Origin: Actinacidiphila rubida
GTDB lineage: Bacteria; Actinomycetota; Actinomycetes; Streptomycetales; Streptomycetaceae
Assembly (NCBI RefSeq): GCF_900110255.1
Contig: NZ_FODD01000005.1
Location: 186,001-250,000 of the forward strand
Direction of reading: 5' to 3'
Length of the DNA stretch: 64,000 bases
Positions within the stretch are counted from its first letter, which is position 1. Each line of letters begins with the position of its first letter. Below are positions 17,144-25,916 of this stretch, piece by piece. The notes below the pieces were generated by a model that was not told the DNA's origin, did not search any database, and worked only from the letters and a program-made list of their open reading frames with translations. The position numbers were made by a program, and so were the translations under genes.

Positions 17144-17801
17144 CGTCCGGATCAGGGCCCCGGATCAGGGCCTCGGATCAGAGCTCCGGATCAGCCCGGA
17201 TCTGATGCCGGCCGGACCCGGACCCGGAGCCGCTCGGCCGTCGACGGGCGACCGGACCCAGGGCTGGACCGGCGGCCGGTACGTCGTCATGTCCGAACGT
17301 CGGACCATGCTCCTGTCGCACTGTCCGCAGGTCACCACTTCGGGTCGTCCGCTCTTCGGCTCTTCCGTTCCTCGGCCGGTCGGGCTTTCGGATCTTCGGC
17401 TCGTCGGGTCACCATGCTGTGTGACGGTGCGACTGTGTGTCTTGTCGTGCGGTGTGACCGTACGGTCGTACATCCCCCGGTAGTCGGTCCGTCGTTCTGT
17501 CGTTCTGTCGGTCCGTACGCTCGTCGGTCCACCCGACGGTCAGCCCACCCGACGGTCGGGAGATCGGATCACCGGTTCGTCCCAGCATCAGGTCATGTGG
17601 TCGTCGGGTCGTCGAACCGTAAGAACGCCCAGATCAGCGCGTTTCGACGGGAAGGCCGTCCGCGACGGCGCGCAGTCGCGGAGCGACCACGCCCCGCGTC
17701 CTTCGCCCATCTGGCGCCCGGGATGCGGGAATTGCCCCCGCATGTGACCGTGAGGGCACACGGTCACCACGGATTCCGGCGGCCCGGCGGAAGGTGGACG
17801 C
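17144..17801. other. 658-base gene-free stretch rich in short repeats
   Basis: No frame in this region has the codon pattern or motifs of a real gene. It starts with a 13-bp tandem array (17147-17204). It then has runs of related TCGG/CGTC words: GTCGTTCT repeated near 17490, and CACCCGACGGTC twice at about 17528-17559. Base composition is T-richer than the flanks on the plus strand. It may be a degraded gene or a recombination scar. Confidence 0.5.
17147..17204. repeat. 13-bp tandem repeat array downstream of the quinone reductase gene
   Basis: GGATCAG recurs at 17149, 17162, 17175 and 17188, a strict 13-base period, with a fifth degenerate copy (GGATCTG) at 17198. The array begins 4 bases after the stop codon of the preceding gene. 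Confidence 0.8.
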
Positions 17802-18728
17802 GTGCGACGGGCAGTGGGCGACGGCCGGGAGGCGGGACGGTCGACCGCACGCAGCGCCGCCCGCGTCGCCGTCCTCTCCCTCGCCGCCGCGTGCTGCCTC
17901 GTGCTCGGCGGCTCGACCGCCGGCGCGGCGCAGCAACCGCCGCCGGCGCCCGGCGCCTCCCCGATCCCCGATCCCGACGACTTCCTGCGGCGGCCAGTGC
18001 TCGTCCCGGCCCCTCCGTCCCTCGACCTGCCGTCACTGCCGGCCCTGCCGGGCAGCGTCACGGCCGTGCCGCCTGGCGGAAGGCCGGCGGGCTCGGGTCC
18101 CGGTCTGGGCTCGGGGCCGGGCTCGGGTCCGGCCTCGGACTCAAGCGCCGGGACGGATTCCGGTCCCGGTGCGGGCAGTTCGCCTCCGGGGGCTCCCCCC
18201 TCCCCCTCCCGCCCCACCCACCCCGCCTCCCGGCCCTCCCCTCTCCCCGCGCGGCCTTCGCGGCCGCCGCACCGTCCGGAGCCCGGGCATCCCGGGCCGG
18301 AGGAGCCGGCGCCCGGACGTCCGGAGGAGCCCGAGCAGGCCGCGGGCGGCGGGCCCGAAGCGGGGGCGCCGCGGCCGAGCGCCGCGGTGCCGCCGCCCGC
18401 GAGTGCGCCGCGGCCGCCCGCGGCACGTCCGTCGACGTCCGCGACGGCGCCGCCCGGCCGGCGCCCGGGCCGCGCGGGCTCGTTGTTCGAGCGGCCGTAC
18501 CGGAGCGGGCGCGGCGAGTACGAGCCGCCGCTCGCGTCCGTGCCGTCCGGGCCGGGCCCGGTAGCGGTGCAGCCGCCCGTCGCGGTGCCGTCCCCGCGGC
18601 CCGATCCGGAGTCGGACTCGGTGTACGGGACGGCCCGGCGGGCGTTGCGGGTGCTGCCGCTCGGCGCCGGGCTCGCGCTCGTCGGGCTCGGACTGGGCTT
18701 TCTGGGACTGCGGTTGAGACGGGGATAA
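17802..18728 (+). CDS. Secreted Pro/Gly-rich protein with C-terminal membrane anchor
   Basis: A 308-residue protein with no recognised domain. A signal peptide (basic start, hydrophobic core at about 22-40, cleavage near AGAAQ) is followed by about 220 residues of Pro/Gly/Ser/Arg low complexity. A short less biased patch (LFERPYRSGRGEYEPP, about 228-243) comes next, then a C-terminal hydrophobic helix (about 283-303) ending in RLRRG. The layout fits a cell-wall-spanning stalk anchored by a tail helix, but lacks an LPXTG motif. GTG 17802 was chosen because it directly precedes the signal peptide. Function unknown. Confidence 0.6.
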   Translation: MRRAVGDGREAGRSTARSAARVAVLSLAAACCLVLGGSTAGAAQQPPPAPGASPIPDPDDFLRRPVLVPAPPSLDLPSLPALPGSVTAVPPGGRPAGSGPGLGSGPGSGPASDSSAGTDSGPGAGSSPPGAPPSPSRPTHPASRPSPLPARPSRPPHRPEPGHPGPEEPAPGRPEEPEQAAGGGPEAGAPRPSAAVPPPASAPRPPAARPSTSATAPPGRRPGRAGSLFERPYRSGRGEYEPPLASVPSGPGPVAVQPPVAVPSPRPDPESDSVYGTARRALRVLPLGAGLALVGLGLGFLGLRLRRG

Positions 18729-18823
18729 CCGCTGGCGGGGGCTGTTCATCGCGGAGCCGGATTCGATCACTCGTTCGTGTGAAGTGGACCCTCGGCGGGC
18801 GGGAGGGCCTTGCGGAGGCGACC

Positions 18824-18848
18824 ATACTCGGTATTACATACTCGGTAT
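18824..18848. promoter_or_regulatory. Tandem PadR operators overlapping the padR start codon
   Basis: Two identical 11-bp palindromes ATACTCGGTAT lie at 18824-18834 and 18838-18848, 14 bases centre to centre. The second includes the first two bases of the ATG. Each is ATAC-N3-GTAT, typical of PadR-family sites. Occupancy would cover the promoter and start, implying autorepression of the ABC exporter operon. Confidence 0.75.
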
Positions 18849-19548
18849 GTCGATCCGTCACGGCCTGCTGGCCCTCCTCGAACGGGGGCCGCGTTACGGC
18901 TACCAGCTCCGCACCGAGTTCGAGTCCCGCACCGGTTCCACCTGGCCGCTGAACGTCGGGCAGGTGTACACCACACTGGCCCGCCTGGAGCGGGACGGCC
19001 TCGTGGTGCCCGCCGGCGAGGACGAGGCGGGGCACGCGCTGTACGCGATCACCGACGGCGGCCGCTCGGAGCTGCGGCACTGGTACGCCAGCCCGGTCGA
19101 CCGGGCGAGTCCGCCGCGCAACGAGCTGGCGATCAAGCTCGCCATGGCCGTGGGCGCGCCGGATGTGGACGTACGCGCGGTCATCCAGGCGCAGCGGGTG
19201 CACACGATCAAGGCGATGCAGGACTACACGCGGCTGAAGGCCCAGGCGCTGGACGCCGTCACACGGGGCGAGAGCGCCCCGGATCGGGACGACGTCGCCT
19301 GGCAACTGGTCCTGGACCAGATGATCTTCCAGGCGGAGGCCGAGGCCCGCTGGCTCGACCACTGCGAGACGCGGCTCGCGCGGATCGCGGCGTCGAGTCC
19401 GGGCTGGGGCGCCGCGCCGCCGCAGGGCGGATCCGCGGGGAGTCCGGCGGAGGCGCAGGCCGGATCGCAGGAAGAGGCGCAGGCCGCCCCGGCCGGACGG
19501 GACGGCCGTGCGGCCGGGGCGTCCGGCAGAACGGGGAAGCGGCGCTGA
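18847..19548 (+). CDS. PadR family transcriptional regulator
   Basis: A 233-residue PadR protein. The winged-helix domain occupies about residues 1-75 (RHGLLALLERGPRYGYQL and VGQVYTTLARLERDGLV), and the helical dimerisation domain spans about 85-175. A Gly/Ala/Glu/Gln-rich tail of about 50 residues is unusual for the family. ATG 18847 is the start because the DNA-binding domain begins there; the start is inside a palindromic operator, and no Shine-Dalgarno is present. It precedes an ATPase and an FtsX-type permease in the same direction. By PadR precedent it would repress the exporter until bound by an exported compound. Confidence 0.85.
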   Translation: MSIRHGLLALLERGPRYGYQLRTEFESRTGSTWPLNVGQVYTTLARLERDGLVVPAGEDEAGHALYAITDGGRSELRHWYASPVDRASPPRNELAIKLAMAVGAPDVDVRAVIQAQRVHTIKAMQDYTRLKAQALDAVTRGESAPDRDDVAWQLVLDQMIFQAEAEARWLDHCETRLARIAASSPGWGAAPPQGGSAGSPAEAQAGSQEEAQAAPAGRDGRAAGASGRTGKRR

Positions 19549-19693
19549 ACGCGCTGCCCGGGCGGCTGACCACCGCCCGGGCGGCGCGCACGAGGGAGTA
19601 AGGGGCACGCCGGTGAGCGCCGGCGTGCCGGCCGGGGCTCGACCCGGTTCCGGTCACGGTGCCAGAAGTTCACGAGCAGGGGGAGCAGTTCCG

Positions 19694-20632
19694 ATGTCCA
19701 GCACACAGTCCAACCAGCCCGACGGCCGCGACCGGCCGGATCCGGCCGACGGGGAGACGGCCGGGGCGGCGGCGTCGCGGTCCGCGTCAGCCTCCGCGTC
19801 AGCCTTCCCGTCGGGGTCGGCGTCGGGGTCGTCGTCGCCGGCCCCTTCTTCTTCTCCTCCTTCCCCTTCCCCTTCTTCCTTGTCCCTGCCCGGCGAGCCG
19901 TCCCGGGCGGTGGAGCCGGTGCTGCGGCTGGAGTCGTTGACGCGGGTGCACGGCAGTGGCGCGACGGAGGTGCACGCGCTGCGCGGCATCGATCTCGACG
20001 TGTTTCCCGGTGAACTGGTCGCGGTGATGGGCCCGTCGGGCTCGGGCAAGTCGACGCTGCTGACGATCGCCGGCGGGCTCGACCTGCCGACGGCGGGCCG
20101 GGTGGTGGTCGAGGGCACGGATCTGACGACGGCGAGCCGTAAGGAACTCGCGGCGCTGCGGCGGCGCAGCATCGGCTACGTCTTCCAGGACTACAACCTG
20201 ATCCCGGCCCTGACGGCGGTGGAGAACGTGGCACTCCCCCGCGAGCTGGACGGGGTGTCGGCGCGCCGGGCGCGCAGGGAGGCGCTGACGGCGCTGGAGG
20301 AGATGGGGCTCGGGCACATCGCCGACCGGTTCCCGGACGAGGTGTCCGGCGGTCAGCAGCAGCGGGTGGCGATCGCCCGTGCGCTGGTGGGCGATCGGCG
20401 GCTGGTACTGGCGGACGAGCCGACGGGCGCGCTGGACTCGGAGACGGGTGAGGCGGTGCTGGCGCTGCTGCGGTCGCGGTGTGACGCGGGCGCGGCGGGG
20501 GTGCTGGTGACGCACGAGCCGCGGTTCGCGGCATGGGCGGACCGTGTGGTGTTCCTGCGGGACGGGTCGGTGGTCGACATGACGCTGCGTTCGTCGGCGG
20601 AGTCGCTGCTGGCCGGGGGTGCGGCGTCGTGA
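19694..20632 (+). CDS. ABC transporter ATP-binding protein (MacB/LolD class)
   Basis: A 312-residue ATPase: Walker A GPSGSGKS at about 113-120, Q-loop in YVFQDYNLIP, signature SGGQQQR near 218, and Walker B LVLADEPTGALDS near 237. These fit the MacB/FtsE-type exporter ATPases. The first 75 residues are a Ser/Ala/Pro-rich low-complexity tail encoded partly by a 40-base pure pyrimidine run with codons rare in this genome (TCT, CCT, TTG). ATG 19694 has GGGAG at good spacing; an internal start near 19912 would yield a standard-length ATPase. It overlaps the permease start by GTGA. Confidence 0.88.
   Translation: MSSTQSNQPDGRDRPDPADGETAGAAASRSASASASAFPSGSASGSSSPAPSSSPPSPSPSSLSLPGEPSRAVEPVLRLESLTRVHGSGATEVHALRGIDLDVFPGELVAVMGPSGSGKSTLLTIAGGLDLPTAGRVVVEGTDLTTASRKELAALRRRSIGYVFQDYNLIPALTAVENVALPRELDGVSARRARREALTALEEMGLGHIADRFPDEVSGGQQQRVAIARALVGDRRLVLADEPTGALDSETGEAVLALLRSRCDAGAAGVLVTHEPRFAAWADRVVFLRDGSVVDMTLRSSAESLLAGGAAS
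19842..19881 (+). repeat. 40-base homopyrimidine tract inside the ATPase gene
   Basis: An uninterrupted run of C and T encodes part of the Ser/Pro linker. Such tracts can adopt triplex structure and slip during replication. Its codons are unlike the surrounding C- or G-ending ones. Confidence 0.75.
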
Positions 20633-23514
20633 GCGGGCGGACGGGGGGTACGGAGGCGGGCCGCTTCCACGCGTGGCGGGCGGCGATCCGTATCGCGCGG
20701 CGGGACGCGTGGCGGTACAAGGGCCGCAGTGCGCTGGTGCTGTCGATGATCGCGTTGCCGATCGTGGGCGTGAGTGCGGCCGACATCAGCATCCGCAGCT
20801 CGGAGTTGACGAAGCCGCAGCAGATCACGCGGGAGATGGGTGCCGCGGATGCCCGGCTGACGAGCGGCGGGATGGGTCACCGCGCGCTGCTGCAGTCGCC
20901 GGTGGACGGTGCGTCGATGCCAGCGGACCAGAAGAGCGGCGACGACGGGCCGGTGTCGGCGGCGGGCATCGCGGCCGACCAGGTCGATCCGCGGGTGGCG
21001 CTTCCGCCGGGTGCGCACTGGATCAGTGACCAGAGCGCCTATGCGCGGGTCAGGACGCCGTCGGGTCTGCTGGACACATGGGTCCGGGAGATGAAGGCGG
21101 ACGATCCGATCGCCGTGGGGATGCTGACCCTGGACCGGGGGCGGTTTCCGCGGTCGGGGAACGAGATGATCGCGACCCGGGCGTTCCTGAAGTCCAGTGG
21201 TCTGCACGTGGGTTCGCTGGTGCGGACGCGCGGTTTCGACCGGACGTACCGGATCGTGGGCGCGTACGAGCTGCCGGATGCGTTGGACACGGAGCAGCTG
21301 ACGGCGCTGCCGGGGTCGTTCATCGCGGCGTACGCGACGGCGATGAAGGCGGCCCGCGGGTCGTACGACGGCGGGGGCGGCCCGCCGTCGTATCTGGTGT
21401 CGGTTCCTGGCGTGTTCTCGTGGCCGATGGTGGAGCATGCCAACTCCCTTGGTGTGATCGTCGATTCGCGGGCGGTGCTGCTGCATCCCCCGGCGGACGA
21501 GGACGTGCCGTTCTACCGGGCGGCGGGCCGCACGGGGGGCGGTGTCCAGAGCAGCACGTCCAAGGCGACGGCGCTCGCGGTGCCGGCGACGGTGGGCGGG
21601 CTGGCGATCCTGGAGGTGTGTCTGCTGGCGGGCCCGGCGTTCGCGGTGGGGGCGCGGCGTTCCCGGCGGCAGTTGGGTCTGATCGGGGCGAACGGCGGTG
21701 ACCGCAGGCACATCCGGGCGGTGGTGCTGTCCGGCGGGCTGGTGATCGGTGTGGTCGCGGCCGTGGTGGGCACGGTGCTGGGCCTGGTGCTGACGGCGCT
21801 GCTGCGAGGTGTGCTGGAGGACTACGTCGGCAAGCGGTTCGGCGGTCTGACGGTGCGGCCGCTGGAGTTGCTGGCGATCGCGGGCCTGGCGGTACTGACG
21901 GGTCTGCTGGCGGCGGTGGTGCCGGCGGTCAACGCGTCTCGGCAGAGCGTGCTGTCGTCGTTGACGGGGCGGCGCGGTGTGCGGCGGGCGGGCCGGCTGA
22001 TGCCGGTGATAGGGCTGGCCGCGGTGTGTCTGGGCGCGGGTCTCGCGGTGGTGGGGGCGGCGCGCAGCGACAGTGTCGTGGTGGTGGGCGCGGGGTCCGC
22101 CCTCGCGGAGCTGGGCGTGGTGGCGTTGACGCCGCTGCTGGTCGGCGCGTTCGGCCGGCTGGGGCGGTGGCTGCCGACGGCGCCGCGGCTGGCGTTGCGT
22201 GACGCGGTGCGCAACCGGGGCCGTACGGCGCCCGCGGTGGCGGCGGTGCTGGCGGCGGTCGCGGGCACGGTGGCGGTCGCGACGTTCGCGGCGAGCCAGG
22301 ACCGTCAGGACCGGGACGCGTACCAGGCGCGGGCGCCGCGGGGCGTGTACGCGGTCAGCAGCGGCAGCGAGCAGGGCCGGGAGCTGGGCGCGGTGCGCGC
22401 GGCCGTGGAGAAGCACTTCCCGGTGTCGGGCCGGGTGGACGTGTCGCGTCTGGTGTACGGGCCGAAGACGTGCGATCTGCACAGTGACGGCGCGGGCTGC
22501 GGCGGGTTCCAGCTGCGGGTGCCGCCGGCGAACGTGTGCCCGGCGGAGCGGACGACGGACCCGTCGCAGCTGAGCCTGGCGGTGCGCCGGTCGCTGGCTT
22601 CGGACTGGCGGTGCGCGGGCTCGTACGTGCAGCCGGCGATGGACACCGAGGACGGGGTGACGGTCGGCGGGCCGGCGGTGCTGCACGCGCTGGGCATCAG
22701 GGACGGTGCGGCGGAGCGGGCGCTGGCGCGGGGCGAGACGGTGCTGTTCGACCGTCGGTACGTCGATCACGGCACGATCGCGTTCGGGCTGATCCCCGAC
22801 ATGTCGAAGGCGACGCTGGGCGATGACACGGTGGCGGGCCCGTTGACCAGGGTGCCGGTGCACGTGGCGGCCGAGAAGGTGCCGTACGGGCTGGTCGTGG
22901 TGATGCCGGAGAAGGCGGCGGTGGCCGCGGGGTTCCGCACGGTGCCGCTGGGGTCGTACTTCACGACGTCGCGGATGCCGTCGGGGGCGCAGCAGCAGGC
23001 GCTGGCCGCCGATCTGGCCCAGTTCGGCTCGGATGCGCAGGCACATCTGGAGAAGGGCTACGAGAGCAAGGCGAGCCTGGTGCTGCTGGCGCTGTCGATC
23101 TTCGCCGGACTGGTGACGGTGGGTGCGGCGGGTATCGCGACGGGTCTGGCGCAGGCGGATGCGGAGCCGGATCTGAAGACGCTGGCGGCGATAGGCGCGG
23201 CGCCGGGTGTGCGGCGCAGGCTGTCGGGTTTCCAGTGCGGGCTGATCGCGGCGATGGGTGTGTTGCTGGGATCGGTGGCGGGGGTGCTGCCGGCGGTGGG
23301 GTTGCGCCGGGCGCAGCTGCGGCAGGACTGGAAGGCGTACCACTCGGCGGTCGACGGCGGCTGGGGCGCGGCGGAGAGGGCGCCGCACGTGCCGGTGGTC
23401 GTGCCGTGGCCGACGCTGGCGCTGCTGCTGGTGGCCGTGCCGCTGGGCGCGATGCTGCTGGCGGCGGCGGTCACGCGGAGCCGTCCCCAGGTGACCCGCC
23501 GCGCCGAGGGCTAG
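20629..23514 (+). CDS. FtsX-like ABC transporter permease
   Basis: A 961-residue permease with a cytoplasmic start, one early membrane helix (about 36-58), a large extracytoplasmic domain, and two FtsX modules of three to four helices (about 320-560 and 820-950). Between them lies a second extracytoplasmic domain containing four cysteines in a short stretch (about 620-665), which may form disulfides. GTG 20629 overlaps the ATPase stop. With the ATPase it would form an exporter or mechanotransmission pump for peptides, antibiotics or lipids; the substrate is unknown. Codons end mostly in G, in contrast to the C-ending genes at 9-17 kb. Confidence 0.88.
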   Translation: MSGRTGGTEAGRFHAWRAAIRIARRDAWRYKGRSALVLSMIALPIVGVSAADISIRSSELTKPQQITREMGAADARLTSGGMGHRALLQSPVDGASMPADQKSGDDGPVSAAGIAADQVDPRVALPPGAHWISDQSAYARVRTPSGLLDTWVREMKADDPIAVGMLTLDRGRFPRSGNEMIATRAFLKSSGLHVGSLVRTRGFDRTYRIVGAYELPDALDTEQLTALPGSFIAAYATAMKAARGSYDGGGGPPSYLVSVPGVFSWPMVEHANSLGVIVDSRAVLLHPPADEDVPFYRAAGRTGGGVQSSTSKATALAVPATVGGLAILEVCLLAGPAFAVGARRSRRQLGLIGANGGDRRHIRAVVLSGGLVIGVVAAVVGTVLGLVLTALLRGVLEDYVGKRFGGLTVRPLELLAIAGLAVLTGLLAAVVPAVNASRQSVLSSLTGRRGVRRAGRLMPVIGLAAVCLGAGLAVVGAARSDSVVVVGAGSALAELGVVALTPLLVGAFGRLGRWLPTAPRLALRDAVRNRGRTAPAVAAVLAAVAGTVAVATFAASQDRQDRDAYQARAPRGVYAVSSGSEQGRELGAVRAAVEKHFPVSGRVDVSRLVYGPKTCDLHSDGAGCGGFQLRVPPANVCPAERTTDPSQLSLAVRRSLASDWRCAGSYVQPAMDTEDGVTVGGPAVLHALGIRDGAAERALARGETVLFDRRYVDHGTIAFGLIPDMSKATLGDDTVAGPLTRVPVHVAAEKVPYGLVVVMPEKAAVAAGFRTVPLGSYFTTSRMPSGAQQQALAADLAQFGSDAQAHLEKGYESKASLVLLALSIFAGLVTVGAAGIATGLAQADAEPDLKTLAAIGAAPGVRRRLSGFQCGLIAAMGVLLGSVAGVLPAVGLRRAQLRQDWKAYHSAVDGGWGAAERAPHVPVVVPWPTLALLLVAVPLGAMLLAAAVTRSRPQVTRRAEG

Positions 23515-23537
23515 GGGGGGTGCGGGACAATGGGCAC

Positions 23538-24098
23538 ATGGAGATGCCGATGAACGAACGCTCGCCGGAGAACTCTCAGAATCCGCAGGTCCTGGTCGTC
23601 GGGCCGGACGGTATGGCCCTGGGCGGCGCCCCCGCGGGGGAGGGCGACGAGCCCCGTGAGATCCCGGTGACGGAGATGGTCGAGCAGCCGGCGAAGGTCA
23701 TGCGGATCGGCAGCATGATCAAGCAGCTCCTGGAAGAGGTGCGGGCCGCGCCTCTGGACGAGGCGAGCCGGGTGCGTCTGAAGGAGATCCACGCCAGTTC
23801 CGTGAAGGAGCTGGAGCAGGGTCTGGCGCCCGAGCTGGTGGAGGAGCTGGACCGGCTGTCGCTGCCGTTCACCAATGAGAGCGTGCCCAGCGAGGCGGAG
23901 TTGCGGATCGCGCAGGCGCAGCTGGTGGGCTGGCTGGAGGGGCTGTTCCACGGCATCCAGACGGCGTTGTTCGCGCAGCAGATGGCGGCGCGGGCGCAGC
24001 TGGAGCAGATGCGCCGCGCGCTGCCGCCGGGGCTGGGCGGGCAGGACGAGGAGCAGCCGGGCGGTCACCAGGGCCGTTCCGGCGGCCCCTACCTGTAG
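23538..24098 (+). CDS. bpa: Bacterial proteasome activator Bpa (PafE)
   Basis: A 186-residue protein of the Bpa/PafE family, which forms a dodecameric ring that opens the 20S proteasome gate without ATP. The conserved helical core runs from about residue 45 (EMVEQPAKVMRIGSMIKQLL) to 160. The protein ends in GPYL, the hydrophobic-Tyr-X type tail (GQYL in mycobacteria) that docks into proteasome alpha-subunit pockets. The N-terminal 40 residues and the Gly/Gln/Glu linker before the tail look disordered. GACAAT at 23526-23531 lies 6 bases before ATG 23538, suggesting a leaderless message; ATG 23550 is an alternative. Proteasome genes themselves are not in this window. Confidence 0.9.
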   Translation: MEMPMNERSPENSQNPQVLVVGPDGMALGGAPAGEGDEPREIPVTEMVEQPAKVMRIGSMIKQLLEEVRAAPLDEASRVRLKEIHASSVKELEQGLAPELVEELDRLSLPFTNESVPSEAELRIAQAQLVGWLEGLFHGIQTALFAQQMAARAQLEQMRRALPPGLGGQDEEQPGGHQGRSGGPYL

Positions 24099-24163
24099 GC
24101 GGCGGTCCGGCTACCCGGCGGTCCGGCGCCCCGGCGGCCCCTGTGCACGGCGCACGGTGAACG

Positions 24164-24203
24164 TGCCGCGGGCCCCCTCCCGTCCGGGAGGGGGCCCGCG
24201 GCA
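24164..24203. terminator. Bidirectional terminator between bpa and PASTA kinase gene
   Basis: A perfect 19-bp stem (TGCCGCGGGCCCCCTCCCG and its complement) with a 2-base loop lies between two converging genes. Confidence 0.85.
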
Positions 24204-24227
24204 TTCACCGGCGGCTCGGCGGGCGGG

Positions 24228-25916
24228 TCAGTTGGCGCCCTTGCCGGTGGACACCCAGATGGTGATCTTCTGGCCGGACTTGGGCTTGTAGTCGTCCAGG
24301 TACTTCGGGGACTGGTCGGTGACGGTGCCCTGGCCCCACTGCTGCTCGTCGACGTGCTTGACCGTGTAGGACCAGCCGGCGGCCTTGAAGCAGGCGACGA
24401 CGGAGTCGACGTACAGGAACTGCACGTTCGGCATCGTGATGACGTCTGGCTTGTCGGGGTTGATCAGGTTGTTGTGGGCGTTGGTGCACTGGCCGGCGTC
24501 GATGGTGCGGCTCTGGTCGCCCTTGACGATGTCGCCGCCGCTGCTGCCGGTGGGCGCGGTGCTGGCCGTGGTGGTGGCGGTGGCGGGCGGGGTGGTGTGG
24601 TCGCCGTTGGCGTTGTCGCCCCCGCCGCCACCGGACATGGCGACGAGGATCACGATGATGACGACGACCGCGGCGGCCGCGATGATCGAGCCGAGGATCA
24701 CCGGCATGTTGGAGGAGCGGCCGCCGCCGGGCCCACCGCCGGTGCCGGGACCGCCGGAGCGCTGGTGCGGCAGGGGCGTGGCGGGCGCCGACATGTTGTA
24801 CGCGGGCGTGGGCGGCGGGGTCTGCGGGCCCTGCTGCGGGTAGCCGTACGCGGACGGCGGCGGCGTGGACGGCGTGCCCGGCCCGTAGGGGCTGGGGGCG
24901 GGGGCGTAGGGGGTCTGGATGTGCGGCGGCGGGGTCTGCACGCCTCCGCCGGCGGACGGGAACACGGCGGCGGCGACGCCTTCGCCGCGTCCGGTGGCGT
25001 GGCCGCCGCCGGTGATGAGCGGCATGGTGTTGCGGGCGGTGGCGGCCAGCACCCGGTCGGTCTCGTCGTGCATGGCGTCGGCGGTCGGGAACCGCTCGGC
25101 GGGGTTCTTGCGCAGGGCGCGGGCGACGACGGCGTCGATGCCGGGCCCGAGCGCGGAGTTGAACGACGAGGGTGCGGGCGGTGTCTCCTGCACGTGCTGG
25201 TAGGCCATGGCGAGCGGCGAGTCCGCGTCGAACGGCAGCCGTCCGGTGACCAGTTCGAAGAGCATGCAGCCGACGGAGTACAGGTCGGAGCGCTCGTCGA
25301 CGCCGCGGCCGAGGGCCTGCTCGGGCGACAGGTACTGGGGGGTGCCGACGACCATGCCGGTCTGCGTCATGGAGGTGACGCCGGACTGCATGGCGCGGGC
25401 GATGCCGAAGTCCATCACCTTGACGACGCCGCGCTTGGTGATCATGACGTTGCCGGGCTTGATGTCGCGGTGGACCAGGCCCATTTCGTGGCTGACGGCC
25501 AGTGCGGCCAGCACGTCGCCGGTGATCTTCAGGGCCTTGTCGGCGGGCATCGCGCCGAACTGGGCGATGTCGGCGGCCAGTTCGTCGCCCAGCGGCTTGC
25601 CCTCGACGTACTCCATGACGATGTACGGCACGAGCTGGCCGTCGATCGTGTCCTCGCCGGAGTCGAAGACGGACACGATGTTGGTGTGGTTGAGCTTGGC
25701 GACGGACTGGGCCTCGCGGCGGAAACGCTCGCGGAAGGACTGCTCGTTGCCGAGGTTGGTGTGGAGGGTCTTGACGGCCACCGGCCGGTCCAGCACCGTG
25801 TCATGGGCCAGGTGCACGGAGGCCATGCCGCCCTGGCCCAGCAGGTCGTGCAGTACGTACCGCCCGCCGCCGACCGAGCGCCCCGTGAACCCGCCCTGCG
25901 TGGGATCCCCGCTCAT
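24228..25916 (-). CDS. Membrane Ser/Thr protein kinase with a C-terminal PASTA domain
   Basis: A 562-residue PknB-like kinase. The N-terminal catalytic domain has the Gly loop GQGGMASVHLA, ATP-binding Lys49, HRDIKPGNV with catalytic Asp151, DFG, and the activation segment SMTQTGMVVGTPQYLSPEQ with likely autophosphorylated Thr residues. A Pro/Gly/Tyr-rich juxtamembrane linker (about 300-410) leads to a membrane helix (NMPVILGSIIAAAAVVVIIV, about 413-435). A single extracellular PASTA domain (about 490-555) would sense peptidoglycan fragments or lipid II. Start ATG 25916 gives the conserved N-terminus; the frame extends upstream without homology. It is divergent from a second kinase. Confidence 0.9.
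   Translation of the reverse strand: MSGDPTQGGFTGRSVGGGRYVLHDLLGQGGMASVHLAHDTVLDRPVAVKTLHTNLGNEQSFRERFRREAQSVAKLNHTNIVSVFDSGEDTIDGQLVPYIVMEYVEGKPLGDELAADIAQFGAMPADKALKITGDVLAALAVSHEMGLVHRDIKPGNVMITKRGVVKVMDFGIARAMQSGVTSMTQTGMVVGTPQYLSPEQALGRGVDERSDLYSVGCMLFELVTGRLPFDADSPLAMAYQHVQETPPAPSSFNSALGPGIDAVVARALRKNPAERFPTADAMHDETDRVLAATARNTMPLITGGGHATGRGEGVAAAVFPSAGGGVQTPPPHIQTPYAPAPSPYGPGTPSTPPPSAYGYPQQGPQTPPPTPAYNMSAPATPLPHQRSGGPGTGGGPGGGRSSNMPVILGSIIAAAAVVVIIVILVAMSGGGGGDNANGDHTTPPATATTTASTAPTGSSGGDIVKGDQSRTIDAGQCTNAHNNLINPDKPDVITMPNVQFLYVDSVVACFKAAGWSYTVKHVDEQQWGQGTVTDQSPKYLDDYKPKSGQKITIWVSTGKGAN

Noticed and set aside
17147..17204. Possible CRISPR repeats
   Set aside because: The unit is only 13 bp without unique spacers and no cas gene is present.
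17165..17483. Small frames on both strands in the gene-free stretch
   Set aside because: Arg/Thr/Ser-rich, without ribosome sites or conserved patterns; more likely repeat-derived.
20353..23388. 1011-residue frame antisense to the ABC permease
   Set aside because: His/Arg/Gln-rich shadow of a real membrane protein gene.
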